The position numbers and the translations under genes were made by a program. Source: Betaproteobacteria bacterium (GTDB taxonomy: Bacteria > Pseudomonadota > Gammaproteobacteria > Burkholderiales > SG8-39). Taken from it: a DNA stretch of 64,000 bases. Positions 56,034-64,000 of this stretch are shown piece by piece. Within the stretch, counting starts at the first letter, position 1. Each line of letters begins with the position of its first letter. The stretch spans positions 1 to 64,000 of the forward strand of contig SCTY01000034.1 of the NCBI GenBank assembly GCA_004297625.1, written 5' to 3'. Below the pieces are notes generated by a model. The model saw only the letters and a program-made list of their open reading frames with translations, had not been told where the DNA came from and made no database searches.

Positions 56034-56759
56034 TTACTGTTTGAACTTCACCAGGCGCGGCTCGCCCGCGCCGATTTCGAGATAGCCGCCGGCGCCGTAC
56101 CAGTCCGGGAGCACCCAGCGGCCCCTGACCCGGCCATCGACCTCGACGCGGTGCTGTCCCGGCCGGTGCGTGTGGCCATGGACCAGCCGCTCGGCGCCGT
56201 GCAGGCGCAGCGCGTCGGCTACCGCCGCGGCGTTCACGTCCATGATGTCGGCCGGCTTCGCCTCGATCACCGCCTTGCTCTTCTCGCGCAGGCCGAGAAT
56301 CAGGCGGCGGCGCTCCGCGCGCGGCCTGGCGAGAAATTCCCGCTGCCATTCGGGCGAGCGCGCGGTGCGGCGCCACGCCTGATAGTCATGATCGTCGGTG
56401 CACAGCGTGTCGCCGTGAACCAGGAGCGTTTTCACGCCGTGGATGTCGTGCACGCTCGGGTCGCGCAGAAGCGTCGCGCCCGTCGCTGCACAAAAGCGCT
56501 CGCCCATGAGGAAATCGCGGTTGCCGTGCATCAGGTAAAGCGCGACGCCTTGCTGCGAGAGCGCGCGCAGCATGCCGGCCATCACCGCGTTGAACGGCGC
56601 CCCGAGGTCGTCGTCGCCGATCCAGTACTCGAAAAGGTCGCCGAGGATGTACAGCGCCTGCGCCGAGCGCGCCTTGCCCTCGAGGAAATCGATGAACCGC
56701 TCGTTCGCCGCCGGCCGCTCTTCGCTCAGGTGGAGATCTGAAATGAAAAGCGCCGGCAC
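56034..56759 (-). CDS. lpxH: UDP-2,3-diacylglucosamine diphosphatase
   Basis: 241 residues. A peripheral-membrane metallophosphoesterase of lipid A synthesis that cleaves UDP-2,3-diacylglucosamine to lipid X. All metal motifs are present: FISDLHLSE, GDLFEYWIGDDD, MHGNRDFL, VHGDTLCTDDHDYQAWRR and LVHGHTHRPGQH. It starts 6 nt after the cyclophilin stop and ends the operon that begins with the TPR gene. Confidence 0.95.
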   Translation of the reverse strand: MPALFISDLHLSEERPAANERFIDFLEGKARSAQALYILGDLFEYWIGDDDLGAPFNAVMAGMLRALSQQGVALYLMHGNRDFLMGERFCAATGATLLRDPSVHDIHGVKTLLVHGDTLCTDDHDYQAWRRTARSPEWQREFLARPRAERRRLILGLREKSKAVIEAKPADIMDVNAAAVADALRLHGAERLVHGHTHRPGQHRVEVDGRVRGRWVLPDWYGAGGYLEIGAGEPRLVKFKQ

Positions 56760-56765
56760 GCCCAG

Positions 56766-57341
56766 CTACTTCTTCGCGCCCACCACCGTCATGGACTCGA
56801 TCACCACCGGCTGCTTCGGCACGTCGCTGCGGAACGGCCCGCCGGGGCCGGTCGGCGTCTTCGCGATCTTCATCACCACGTCCATGCCGTCGACGACCTT
56901 GCCGAACACGGCGTAGCCCCAGCCGTCCTGCGCCCGCTCGGCGTTGAGGAAGTCGTTGTTGCTGACGTTGATGAAGAACTGCGCGGAGGCGGAATGCGGA
57001 TCGGGCGTGCGCGCCATGGCGATCGTGCCGAGGTCGTTCTTCAGCCCGTTCTTCGCCTCGTTCTGCACCGGCGGGCGCGTTTTTTTCTCGCGGTAGCTGC
57101 CGTTCTCGTAGCCGCCGCCCTGGATCATGAAGCCGTTGATGACGCGGTGGAACACCGTGCCGTCGTAGTGCCCGTCCTTCACGTACTGCAGGAAATTCTC
57201 GACCGTCTTCGGCGCCTTGGCGGGATACAGCTCCAGGCGAATGGTGCCGAGGGTGGTGCGCACGTCGACCTGCGGGTTGGTGGCCAATGCGCCGGCGGGA
57301 ACGACCGCCATGCCGAGAATAAACAGATGTTTCAGTTTCAT
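56766..57341 (-). CDS. Periplasmic cyclophilin-type peptidyl-prolyl isomerase
   Basis: 191 residues with a signal peptide ([20 protein letters not shown]). The cyclophilin core shows [40 protein letters not shown] and [14 protein letters not shown]. It speeds cis-trans proline isomerisation during folding in the periplasm and corresponds to PpiA. ATG 57341 overlaps the stop of the L,D-transpeptidase gene. In related genomes a second cytoplasmic ppiB often sits beside it; here there is only one. Confidence 0.93.
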   Translation of the reverse strand: MKLKHLFILGMAVVPAGALATNPQVDVRTTLGTIRLELYPAKAPKTVENFLQYVKDGHYDGTVFHRVINGFMIQGGGYENGSYREKKTRPPVQNEAKNGLKNDLGTIAMARTPDPHSASAQFFINVSNNDFLNAERAQDGWGYAVFGKVVDGMDVVMKIAKTPTGPGGPFRSDVPKQPVVIESMTVVGAKK

Positions 57342-58501
57342 CCTGCTCCTTCGTAGACGATTTTCCAGCGCGCGCCTTCCTTCAGCCAGTACTGGCGCTT
57401 GCGCATGACGTTGGACAGCCCATCGGAGCGGTAATCCTGGTCGAAGGTCACGACCACGAAATCGCGCCCGCGCGGGTAGCGGAACATGGCGACGCGCGCC
57501 AGGCCCACCTTGATCCAGCTTTTCGCTGCGTTCACCTTGCGCTTGTGCGCCGCCCACGCGGCAAAGTTCTGGTTGCCGCTGCGAAACTGCGCCGAATAAT
57601 GCTCGAGATATTTCGCCGTGTCGCGGCTCTGCCAGTCGGCGCGCCACTGCTCGAGCGCTGCGGCGAGCGAACGCCGGTCGGCTTCCACCGCTGCCGGGTC
57701 TGCCCATTCGATCTCGTCGGCGATGATCACGGGGGTCTGCCCGACCTGGACATAGCGCGCGACCGAGTCGAGATCCGAGTTGGCGAGCACGATGCAGCCG
57801 TCGCTCGCACGCGGCGGGCGGCTGTAGACGTCGGAGGGCACGCCATGCAGCCAGATGCCGTGCCCGTTGCGGCCGAGGCGCCTGTCCCATTCGTTCGGGT
57901 AGCTGATCGGAAACGCGCCCGATCCGTAGAAGTCGGTGAGCTTGGCGCGCGGCAGGTTGCCCGTCACGTAATAGACCCCCAGCGGCGTCTTCTGGTCGCC
58001 TTCGCGCGTTTTCTCGACGCCGTTCTTGCCGAGCGTCACGTAGTAATCGGCGACCAGGCGCGGGCGGCCGGCATCGTTGGCGAACACGTAGAGGCGCGAG
58101 CGCCGGGAATCGACCAGGAAGGCGTGCTTCTGCTCGGCGCTCATCTGAAGGACGAGGCGCGGCAGCCGGTCCTCCGACGGCCGCTGGCGCTGCGCGCGCA
58201 GCCTCGCGAGCGCCTCGGCGCGCAAGCCGTCGATCTTCTCCGGCGGCACGTTCTTGGTGACATTGCCGAAGGTCTCGAGCGGCCGCGCCCGCGCGAGCAG
58301 CAGATCGCCGCGCACCAGATGCGCCAGGCGGAAATTCGGATGATCGCGAATCAGCGCATCGACGCGCTTCAGCGCCTCGTCGCGCCGGTTGGCTTCGATC
58401 GCCTGGAACACGCTCGACAGGCGATCCTCGGGCGTGGCCGTAGCGGCGAGCGCGGACAGCGCGCACGCGATCGCGGCGAAGAATAGAGCAAGGCGCGTCA
58501 C
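57338..58501 (-). CDS. L,D-transpeptidase (YkuD) with C-terminal NTF2-like domain
   Basis: 387 residues from a GTG at 58501 overlapping the upstream stop. Signal peptide ([17 protein letters not shown]), a short helical repeat region, then a YkuD domain near 130-270 with [31 protein letters not shown] and the catalytic block RASDGCIVL (Cys). L,D-transpeptidases make 3-3 crosslinks or attach proteins to peptidoglycan. The last 120 residues ([21 protein letters not shown]...[29 protein letters not shown]) are an NTF2-like fold homologous to the C-terminus of the upstream TPR protein. Confidence 0.9.
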   Translation of the reverse strand: MTRLALFFAAIACALSALAATATPEDRLSSVFQAIEANRRDEALKRVDALIRDHPNFRLAHLVRGDLLLARARPLETFGNVTKNVPPEKIDGLRAEALARLRAQRQRPSEDRLPRLVLQMSAEQKHAFLVDSRRSRLYVFANDAGRPRLVADYYVTLGKNGVEKTREGDQKTPLGVYYVTGNLPRAKLTDFYGSGAFPISYPNEWDRRLGRNGHGIWLHGVPSDVYSRPPRASDGCIVLANSDLDSVARYVQVGQTPVIIADEIEWADPAAVEADRRSLAAALEQWRADWQSRDTAKYLEHYSAQFRSGNQNFAAWAAHKRKVNAAKSWIKVGLARVAMFRYPRGRDFVVVTFDQDYRSDGLSNVMRKRQYWLKEGARWKIVYEGAG

Positions 58502-59502
58502 CCGGACTTTTCCTGCTGGATCTGCCAGCGCCCGTCGGGCGACTTCTCCAGCACGAGCGTCTTGCTGCTGTTCGCCTTGAACCGGTCGGAACGGTACGCC
58601 TGCCTGAAGCTCACCGTGGCCTGGTGGGTACCATTCAGGGTGACCTTCGCCGAGCTGATGCCGACCGATATGGATTTCGCGCCCTCGATGCGTGCGCGGC
58701 GGGTTTTTTCCCACGCCGCGCGCGGCTCGCCGCCGGGAGTCTTGAAGTCCTTGGCGTAATAGGCAAGGTACGCGTTGATGTCCTTCTTGGACCAGGCCTG
58801 CGCCCAGCCGTTTACCGTCTTGAGAATCTCCGCTGTGGGATCGGGCGCGGGCGCCGGCGCCGGCTTCTCTTGAACCGAGGCGGGCTTTTGCGCAACCGCG
58901 GCGGGCGGCTTTTGCGCCGCCGTGACGGCCGGTTTTGCGGGTTCCTTTACTGCCGCCGCCGCGACAGGCGCGGGACCGCGCGCGATCTCGCGCACCAGCG
59001 AGAGCTTGTTTTGCGCGCCGGTGTTGCTCTTGTCGAGCTGCAGCGCCTTGTCGTAGGCCTGGCTCGCCAGCTTGGCGTAGACGTCGCCCAGGTTTTCGTA
59101 CGCGGTGGCATAGCTCGGATGCGTACGGATCGATTGCTCGAGCGCCGTGCGCGCCTTCTCGTATTGACCCTGCGAGGCGTAGATGACGGCGAGGTTGTTG
59201 TACGGCTCCGGAAGCTCGGGGAAATCCTGCGTCAGCTTCGAGAAGATCTCGATCGCTTCCTTCGTGCCGCCTTGCTCCGTGAGAATCACGCCCTTGAGGA
59301 AGCGGGCTTGCGGATCGCGCGGCTTTGCGGCGAGCGCCTTGTTGACGTGCTCGAGCGCCTGCCGGTGCTGCCCGGCCTTGAGCAGGGCGTTCGCGTCCTC
59401 GATCTCGTCGGCCAATGCCGCACCGGCGCCGAGCACGGCACACGCGATAAGCGCAATCAAGCCCCGCCTGAGCGTCGGGCGCGGGGCGTCTGGAATCTGC
59501 AT
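58498..59502 (-). CDS. Periplasmic TPR protein with C-terminal NTF2-like domain
   Basis: 334 residues. A signal peptide ([20 protein letters not shown]), four or so TPRs ([48 protein letters not shown]), a Pro/Ala/Lys linker near 180-225, and a C-terminal domain ([24 protein letters not shown]...[30 protein letters not shown]) also found on the adjacent L,D-transpeptidase. It is probably a periplasmic partner of that enzyme. A TATAAC box only 3 nt before the ATG hints at a leaderless mRNA or a later start. Confidence 0.82.
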   Translation of the reverse strand: MQIPDAPRPTLRRGLIALIACAVLGAGAALADEIEDANALLKAGQHRQALEHVNKALAAKPRDPQARFLKGVILTEQGGTKEAIEIFSKLTQDFPELPEPYNNLAVIYASQGQYEKARTALEQSIRTHPSYATAYENLGDVYAKLASQAYDKALQLDKSNTGAQNKLSLVREIARGPAPVAAAAVKEPAKPAVTAAQKPPAAVAQKPASVQEKPAPAPAPDPTAEILKTVNGWAQAWSKKDINAYLAYYAKDFKTPGGEPRAAWEKTRRARIEGAKSISVGISSAKVTLNGTHQATVSFRQAYRSDRFKANSSKTLVLEKSPDGRWQIQQEKSG

Positions 59503-59577
59503 TGTGTTATATTTTCAAGGCCCTACGTAAGGATCGCATTCTAGACCAAGCCCCGCGGCTCCACAACCTTTCAGGGC

Positions 59578-60930
59578 ATGCTGAAGATCCATAATTCCCT
59601 CGGCAGGACCAAGCAGGACTTCGTTCCGATGCGCGCGGGCGAAGCGCGCATGTACGTGTGCGGCATGACGGTCTACGACTACTGCCATCTCGGCCACGCG
59701 CGCGTGCTCGTCGTGTTCGACATCGTGCGGCGCTGGCTGCGCGCGAGCGGCTACCGCGTGACCTATGTGCGCAACGTCACGGACATTGACGACAAGATCA
59801 TCCGCCGCGCGGCCGAGAACGGGGAATCGACCGACGCGCTCACGACGCGCTTCATTCGGTACATGGAGGAGGATGCCGCCGCCCTTGGCGTCGAGCCGCC
59901 CGACCAGGAGCCGCGGGCGACGCGCTACGTGCCGCAGATGCTCGACATGATCGCGCGGTTGGAGACCAAGGGCCTTGCCTATCAGGCGCCTTCCGGCGAC
60001 GTGAATTTCGCGGTGCGGCGGTTTCCAGGGTACGGGAAGCTGTCCGGGAAATCGCTCGACGAGTTGCGCGCGGGCGAGCGCGTCGAGGTAGACACGGCGA
60101 AGGAGGATCCGCTCGATTTCGTGCTCTGGAAGCGCTCGAAGCCCGAGGAGCCGAGATGGCCCTCGCGCTGGGGCGAGGGCCGGCCCGGCTGGCACATCGA
60201 GTGCTCGGCCATGGGTTGCACGCTGCTTGGCGAGCATTTCGACATCCACGGCGGCGGGCAGGACCTGCAGTTCCCGCACCATGAGAACGAGATCGCGCAG
60301 TCCGAAGGCGCGAACGGCGTGCCGTTCGTCAATTACTGGATGCACAACGGCTTCGTGCGCGTCGACGAGGAGAAGATGTCGAAGTCGCTCGGCAACTTCT
60401 TCACCGTGCGCGACATCCTGAAGAAGTTCGACCCCGAGGTGGTGCGCTTCTTCATTCTGCGCGCGCATTACCGCAGCCCGCTCAATTATTCCGACGTCCA
60501 CATGGAGGACGCGAAGAGCGCGCTGGCGCGCCTGTACACCGCTTTGAAAGAGACAAAACCAGGCAAGGTCGAAGTCGATTGGAGCGAGCCGCACGCGCAG
60601 CGCTTCAAGGAGGCGATGGACGACGATTTCGGCACCCCGGAGGTGGTGGCGGTCCTTTTCGACCTCGCGAACCGAGTGAACGCCGGCGAGAAAGCGCTCG
60701 CGCCGCAGCTGCGCGCGCTGGGCGGGGTGCTCGGCCTGCTGCAGCGCGACGCCCAGGAATTCCTGCAGGGCGGGCGCGAGGAGCGCTGGATCACCGAGGC
60801 GATCGAGGCGCGCGCCGCGGCGCGCAAACGCAAGGATTTCGCCGAGGCCGACCGCATCCGCCAGGCGCTTCTCGACAAGGGCATCGTGCTGGAGGACAAG
60901 GCCGGCGCCACGACCTGGCGGCGACTGTAG
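59578..60930 (+). CDS. cysS: Cysteinyl-tRNA synthetase
   Basis: 450 residues, close to the usual 460. The zinc Cys and HIGH-type motif lie in [78 protein letters not shown] and the KMSKS loop [16 protein letters not shown] are intact. It charges tRNA-Cys. It is transcribed divergently from the TPR gene across 75 bp. Confidence 0.97.
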   Translation: MLKIHNSLGRTKQDFVPMRAGEARMYVCGMTVYDYCHLGHARVLVVFDIVRRWLRASGYRVTYVRNVTDIDDKIIRRAAENGESTDALTTRFIRYMEEDAAALGVEPPDQEPRATRYVPQMLDMIARLETKGLAYQAPSGDVNFAVRRFPGYGKLSGKSLDELRAGERVEVDTAKEDPLDFVLWKRSKPEEPRWPSRWGEGRPGWHIECSAMGCTLLGEHFDIHGGGQDLQFPHHENEIAQSEGANGVPFVNYWMHNGFVRVDEEKMSKSLGNFFTVRDILKKFDPEVVRFFILRAHYRSPLNYSDVHMEDAKSALARLYTALKETKPGKVEVDWSEPHAQRFKEAMDDDFGTPEVVAVLFDLANRVNAGEKALAPQLRALGGVLGLLQRDAQEFLQGGREERWITEAIEARAAARKRKDFAEADRIRQALLDKGIVLEDKAGATTWRRL

Positions 60931-60988
60931 ACATCTGTCGCCGCGTACAGTAGACCTCGTCTTCGCCCTCGACTAATGTGTTTGGCCG

Positions 60989-61093
60989 ATGGCGACCGGA
61001 TTCGCGATGAGCCTGGCCAGAGGCGCCTTTGTGGCGCTGATGGCGACGACGGGCTGCACGACGGCGGCACGCTCGAAGTGCATCGAACCGTGA
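60989..61093 (+). pseudogene. Lipoprotein signal fragment, possible 5' part of a frameshifted gene
   Basis: The frame from ATG 60989 (or 61007) reads as a lipoprotein signal: SLARGAFVALMATTGCTTAARS with lipobox MATTGC, and stops at TGA 61091. The open frame that encodes a plausible protein resumes in a different frame downstream. It may be the N-terminus of that protein broken by a frameshift or a sequencing error. Confidence 0.35.
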
Positions 61094-61151
61094 TCCACCG
61101 ACGCGGGGACGCGCCGGAGGCCGCGCGCCGCTCGAGCGGCCCATCGACGCG

Positions 61152-61565
61152 GTGTTTCCAATGGAAAACGGCGTGCTGGCGGCCGGCGCGATCGCCGTGG
61201 AGCCCGAAATCCTCGAGAGACAGGATTTCGATCCGCCATGGGTTCTGGGCGATAGCAGCCCGGAGTGGCGGCAGCGCGTATCGGACCAGACGCGGTCGCA
61301 ACGCTGCCGGGTTTTCTTCCGCCAGGACTCTCGAGCGCTGAGGGACAACCGATTGGTGGTCGCGAAAGTCACCCCGGAGGGCGAGGTGTTCTATCGCCTT
61401 AGCTTCAACAAGCCGGACGCCTGGGGCTTCATCGCGAGGCCGACGTTCACCCGAAAGCACGGCTACCTCTATTTCGACTGGTGGGACGCCTCCACGGGGA
61501 TGAATCGCGAAGTGAAGAAGATCCTCAGGATGCGCGTGAAGGAGCCCGCGGGCCCGGGCCGGTAG
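61152..61565 (+). CDS. Conserved-looking protein of unknown function, possibly the 3' part of a lipoprotein gene
   Basis: About 137 residues from GTG 61152 (or ATG 61161): PMENGVLAAGAIAVEPEILERQDFDPPWVLGDSSPEWRQ..., then RVFFRQDSRALRDNRLVVAKVTPEGEVFYRLSFNKP and GYLYFDWWDASTGMNREVKKILRMRV. The balanced composition and charged/aromatic pattern look like a real beta-rich domain, but I do not recognise it. No Shine-Dalgarno sequence precedes either start. With the lipoprotein-like signal upstream in another frame, it may be a broken gene. The 221 bases between cysS and 61152 hold nothing else I can identify. Confidence 0.5.
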   Translation: MFPMENGVLAAGAIAVEPEILERQDFDPPWVLGDSSPEWRQRVSDQTRSQRCRVFFRQDSRALRDNRLVVAKVTPEGEVFYRLSFNKPDAWGFIARPTFTRKHGYLYFDWWDASTGMNREVKKILRMRVKEPAGPGR

Positions 61566-61616
61566 GCAGCCTTCGAAACATCGATCCTCGTCTGGCCGCA
61601 GCCAGACTAGCATCCC

Positions 61617-61622
61617 TAGAAT
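61617..61622 (+). promoter_or_regulatory. Possible -10 box (TAGAAT) of the molybdenum hydroxylase operon
   Basis: TAGAAT lies 20 bases upstream of the CTG start, with transcription expected near 61629, just at the GAGGAGGA Shine-Dalgarno sequence. No -35 was recognised. Confidence 0.35.
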
Positions 61623-61642
61623 ACGCGCGAGGAGGAACTGGC

Positions 61643-62485
61643 CTGAGTCCCTTTGAACTGGTCGAGCCGCGCACGCTCGGCGATGCGATCGCCGCGCTCG
61701 ATGCGCGCGAGGGCGCCGTGCGGCCGATGTCCGGAGCAACGGCCCTCATGCTGATGATGAAGGCGGGCGTGCTGCGGCCGGCGCGCCTCGTCAGTTTGCG
61801 CAAACTGAACCTTGATTCCATCTCGAACGGCAAAGATGGGGTTCTCGTTGTGGGCGCAATGACCACGCTGCGCGAGCTGGAGCGCTCGGCCGCGGTGAAG
61901 GAAGGCTGGCCTGTCATCACACGCGCCCTGCGCACGTTATCCAATGTCAGGGTGCGGAATGTGGCCACCGTCGGCGGGGCGCTCGCCCACGCCGATCCGC
62001 ACATGGATCTGCCGCCGCTCCTGAGCGCGCTCGGCGCGCGCGCGACAATCGCCGGGCCGCAGGGCGAGCGCAGCGCGCCGATCGAATCCCTGTACGCCGG
62101 CTACCTCGAAAACACGCTGCGCCGCGGCGAGCTCATCACGCACATCGAAATCCCGCCGCTCGGCAAGCGGCGCGCGGCGTACCTGAAATGCACCACGCGC
62201 TCCGCCGACGACTGGCCGGCGCTCGGCATGGCGGTGGTGCTCGACGGCGGCGAGGCGCGGATCTGGGTCAGCGCGGCGACCGACAAGCCGACGCGCCTTC
62301 TTGCCGCCGAAAAGATTCTCAAGGGACAAATAACAGACGAGAAGGCGTTGCGTCAGGCGGGCGCCGCGGCCGCCGAGGAAGTTCACATCGAAAGCGACCT
62401 GCACGGCTCGGCGGACTACAAGAAGCAGCTGATCCGCGTTTATCTCGCACGGGCGGTCCATGAAGCGCGCAACGCAGTCCACTGA
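61643..62485 (+). CDS. Molybdenum hydroxylase FAD-binding subunit (xanthine dehydrogenase family, subunit M), CTG start
   Basis: 280 residues starting at CTG 61643, preceded at a good distance by GAGGAGGA. No ATG, GTG or TTG lies in frame between the upstream gene's stop and this point. The product begins xSPFELVEPRTLGDAIAALDAREGAVRPMSGATALMLMM, the usual start of this family, with the FAD loops RVRNVATVGGALAHADPHMDLPPLLSALGA and ITHIEIPPL. The subunit passes electrons from the iron-sulfur subunit to acceptors. It overlaps the molybdopterin subunit by 26 nt. Substrate is unknown (aldehydes, CO, aromatics and purines are all used by relatives). Confidence 0.88.
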   Translation: MSPFELVEPRTLGDAIAALDAREGAVRPMSGATALMLMMKAGVLRPARLVSLRKLNLDSISNGKDGVLVVGAMTTLRELERSAAVKEGWPVITRALRTLSNVRVRNVATVGGALAHADPHMDLPPLLSALGARATIAGPQGERSAPIESLYAGYLENTLRRGELITHIEIPPLGKRRAAYLKCTTRSADDWPALGMAVVLDGGEARIWVSAATDKPTRLLAAEKILKGQITDEKALRQAGAAAAEEVHIESDLHGSADYKKQLIRVYLARAVHEARNAVH

Positions 62486-64000
62486 AACGCCGCAGGTCGG
62501 CCGCTCGGTGCCGCGGCTCGAGTCGTGGCTCAAGGTCACCGGCCGCGCCGAGTACGTGCACAACCTGCGCCTGCCCGGGATGCTGTACGGCAAGATTTTC
62601 CGCAGCAGCGTGGCGCACGGCCGCATCAAGCGCATCGACGTGTCGGCCGCCCGGGCGCTCGGCGGCGTGCATAGCGTGATGACCGGGGAAGACGTGCGCA
62701 GGCTCGTTCCCGACCCGTACTACGGGCCCGCGTTCCACGATCAGCCGGTGCTCGCGCTCGACAAGGTGCGCTACGTGGGCGAGCCGGTCGCGGTGGTGCT
62801 GGCGTCGGACCCGCACGTCGCCGAGGAGGCCACGCACTTGATCGTCGCGGAGTACGAAGCGCTGCCCGCGGTGTACGACGAAGTCGCGGCCATGACTTCC
62901 AAGGCGATCGTGCACGATGTGCTCAAGCCCGCCGGCACGTTCCCGGACCTGAAGCACTTCAAGGGGCGCACCGACACCAACGTCGCCCTGGATTTCCACC
63001 TGCGGCGCGGGGACGCGAAAAAGGCGCTCGCCGGCGCTCATCGCGTCTTCGAGCACCGCTTCCGCACGCAGCAGGTGATGCATACGCCGCTCGAGCCGCT
63101 GGTCTCGGTCGCCGAGTCGACCGAGACCTCGCTCACCCTCCATACGGCATCGCAGAGCCCCTCGTTCGTGCGCAGCGAAGTGGCGCGCCTGCTCGGCTGG
63201 CCCGAGAACCGCGTCCGGGTGCGCGTGCCGTATATGGGGGGCGGCTTCGGCGCCAAGCTCTACATCAAGCTCGAGGCGCTGGTCGCGGTGCTGTCGCTTC
63301 TCACGCGGCGGGCGGTGAAGATTTCGCTCACCATGGAGGAGCAGTTCTTCACCATCACCAAGCACGCCAGCACTTTCCGCATCAAGAGCGGCGTCAGCGC
63401 CGACGGGCGCATCGTGGCGCGCGAGTGCGAGGTATGGTGGAACGGCGGCGCCTACGCCGACATCGGGCCGCGCATCACGCAGAAATCGGGATTCACCGCG
63501 CCCGGTCCCTACGACATCGACAACGTTCTCATCGATTCCTACGCGCTGTACACCAATCTGCCGCCCGCCGGCGCGCTGCGCGGCTTCGGCATCCCGCAGC
63601 TCGTCTGGGCCTACGAGAGCCATACCGACATGATGGCGCGCGCGCTCGGCATCGACCCGGTCGAGTTCCGTCGCCGCAACCTCCTGCGCGACGGCCGCCC
63701 GCAGGCCACCGGCACTGTCATGCGGGACGCGGCGATCGAGAAAGTATTGGAACGGGTTGCCGTTCTTCTGGATTGGAAGAACCCCTTCGACCGCGGCAGC
63801 GGCGCGCTGCGCCGCGGGCGCGGCATCGCGGTCGGCTTCAAGGCGTGCGTATCGCCGACCACTTCGCTCGCAGCGGTCAACGTGAACGCCGACGGAAGCT
63901 GCATCGTCTACTGCAGCACGACGGACATGGGGCAGGGCTCGGACACGGCGATGGCGCAGATCGCGGGGGAAGTGCTCAACATGGCCGCCGAGTCCGTCAC
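62460..64000 (+). CDS. Molybdenum hydroxylase, molybdopterin-binding large subunit (partial, runs off the window)
   Basis: The first 513 residues of a protein that is usually near 750-790. VGRSVPRLESWLKVTGRAEYVHNLRLPGMLYGKIFRSSVAHGRIKRID is the a/b hammerhead domain. The molybdopterin domain follows with VRVRVPYMGGGFGAKLYIKLEALVAVLS, EVWWNGGAYADIGPRITQKSG, PPAGALRGFGIPQLVWAYESHTDMMARALGIDPVEFRRRNLL, and CSTTDMGQGSDTAMAQIAGEVL at the edge. AYRS or VAYRC active-loop variants that separate CO dehydrogenase from other members are not visible; the equivalent region reads GAYADIG. The 2Fe-2S subunit is not upstream and may follow. Confidence 0.93.
   Translation, partial: MKRATQSTETPQVGRSVPRLESWLKVTGRAEYVHNLRLPGMLYGKIFRSSVAHGRIKRIDVSAARALGGVHSVMTGEDVRRLVPDPYYGPAFHDQPVLALDKVRYVGEPVAVVLASDPHVAEEATHLIVAEYEALPAVYDEVAAMTSKAIVHDVLKPAGTFPDLKHFKGRTDTNVALDFHLRRGDAKKALAGAHRVFEHRFRTQQVMHTPLEPLVSVAESTETSLTLHTASQSPSFVRSEVARLLGWPENRVRVRVPYMGGGFGAKLYIKLEALVAVLSLLTRRAVKISLTMEEQFFTITKHASTFRIKSGVSADGRIVARECEVWWNGGAYADIGPRITQKSGFTAPGPYDIDNVLIDSYALYTNLPPAGALRGFGIPQLVWAYESHTDMMARALGIDPVEFRRRNLLRDGRPQATGTVMRDAAIEKVLERVAVLLDWKNPFDRGSGALRRGRGIAVGFKACVSPTTSLAAVNVNADGSCIVYCSTTDMGQGSDTAMAQIAGEVLNMAAESV

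Overview
The window is high-GC, densely packed chromosomal DNA of a betaproteobacterium (Burkholderiales-like). The main evidence is gene order: the run leuC-leuD-leuB-asd-fimV-truA-trpF-trpB-trpA-accD-folC-SPOR-cvpA-purF-metZ, the run ndk-rlmN-pilW-rodZ-ispG-hisS-yfgM-bamB-der, and the run lpxH-cyclophilin-L,D-transpeptidase-TPR-cysS are betaproteobacterial arrangements. A Bug-type tripartite tricarboxylate transporter receptor and a DUF6352 protein fit this. No rRNA, tRNA, CRISPR array or prophage was seen. No gene-free stretch exceeds 300 bases.

Layout. 1-120: the 3' end (domains V and VI) of a group II intron whose body lies left of the window. 120-5326: GIY-YIG protein, DOMON-like protein, NamZ-type muramidase, FMN-dependent alpha-hydroxy-acid oxidase, ATP-grasp enzyme and a membrane protein. 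5365-12618: a likely sugar-acid or organic-acid locus with a Bug receptor, a DenD-like dehydrogenase overlapping an IlvD/Edd dehydratase, and a convergent DctP-DctQ-DctM TRAP operon ending in a D-2-hydroxyacid dehydrogenase. 12687-18577: HU, HNH nuclease, DUF6352, AlkA-like glycosylase, diguanylate cyclase, accA and tilS. 18631-21702: a TAXI-TRAP transporter. 21893-30618: the ndk-to-der housekeeping run. 30635-35629: a fused MFS/spermidine-synthase protein, an MFS transporter and an M48 lipoprotein protease. 35632-53342: the leu-asd-fimV-truA-trp-acc-fol-pur-met supercluster, interrupted by an ATP-dependent DNA ligase. 53351-55910: a MASE1-PAS histidine kinase and a hemerythrin. 56034-60930: lpxH to cysS. 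60989-64000: a possibly broken lipoprotein gene, then a molybdenum hydroxylase operon running off the right edge.

Regulatory signals. The clearest is a SAM-II riboswitch followed by an intrinsic terminator whose T-run touches the metZ start codon. leuC has a consensus -10 box followed by a perfect 12-bp inverted repeat that contains its start codon. denD and accA have -10 boxes so close to their ATGs that they should give leaderless or nearly leaderless mRNAs. Three genes (DUF6352, truA, and the FAD subunit of the molybdenum hydroxylase) have CTG as the only start codon that keeps their conserved N-termini. Two long perfect palindromes with related cores sit in intergenic spaces.

No wholly new multi-gene system is obvious. 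The best leads are the CTG starts, the metZ and leuC leaders, the sugar-acid locus, the DNA ligase inside an anabolic operon, and the domain shared by the TPR protein and the L,D-transpeptidase. All family calls come from reading the sequence and general knowledge; no search was run.
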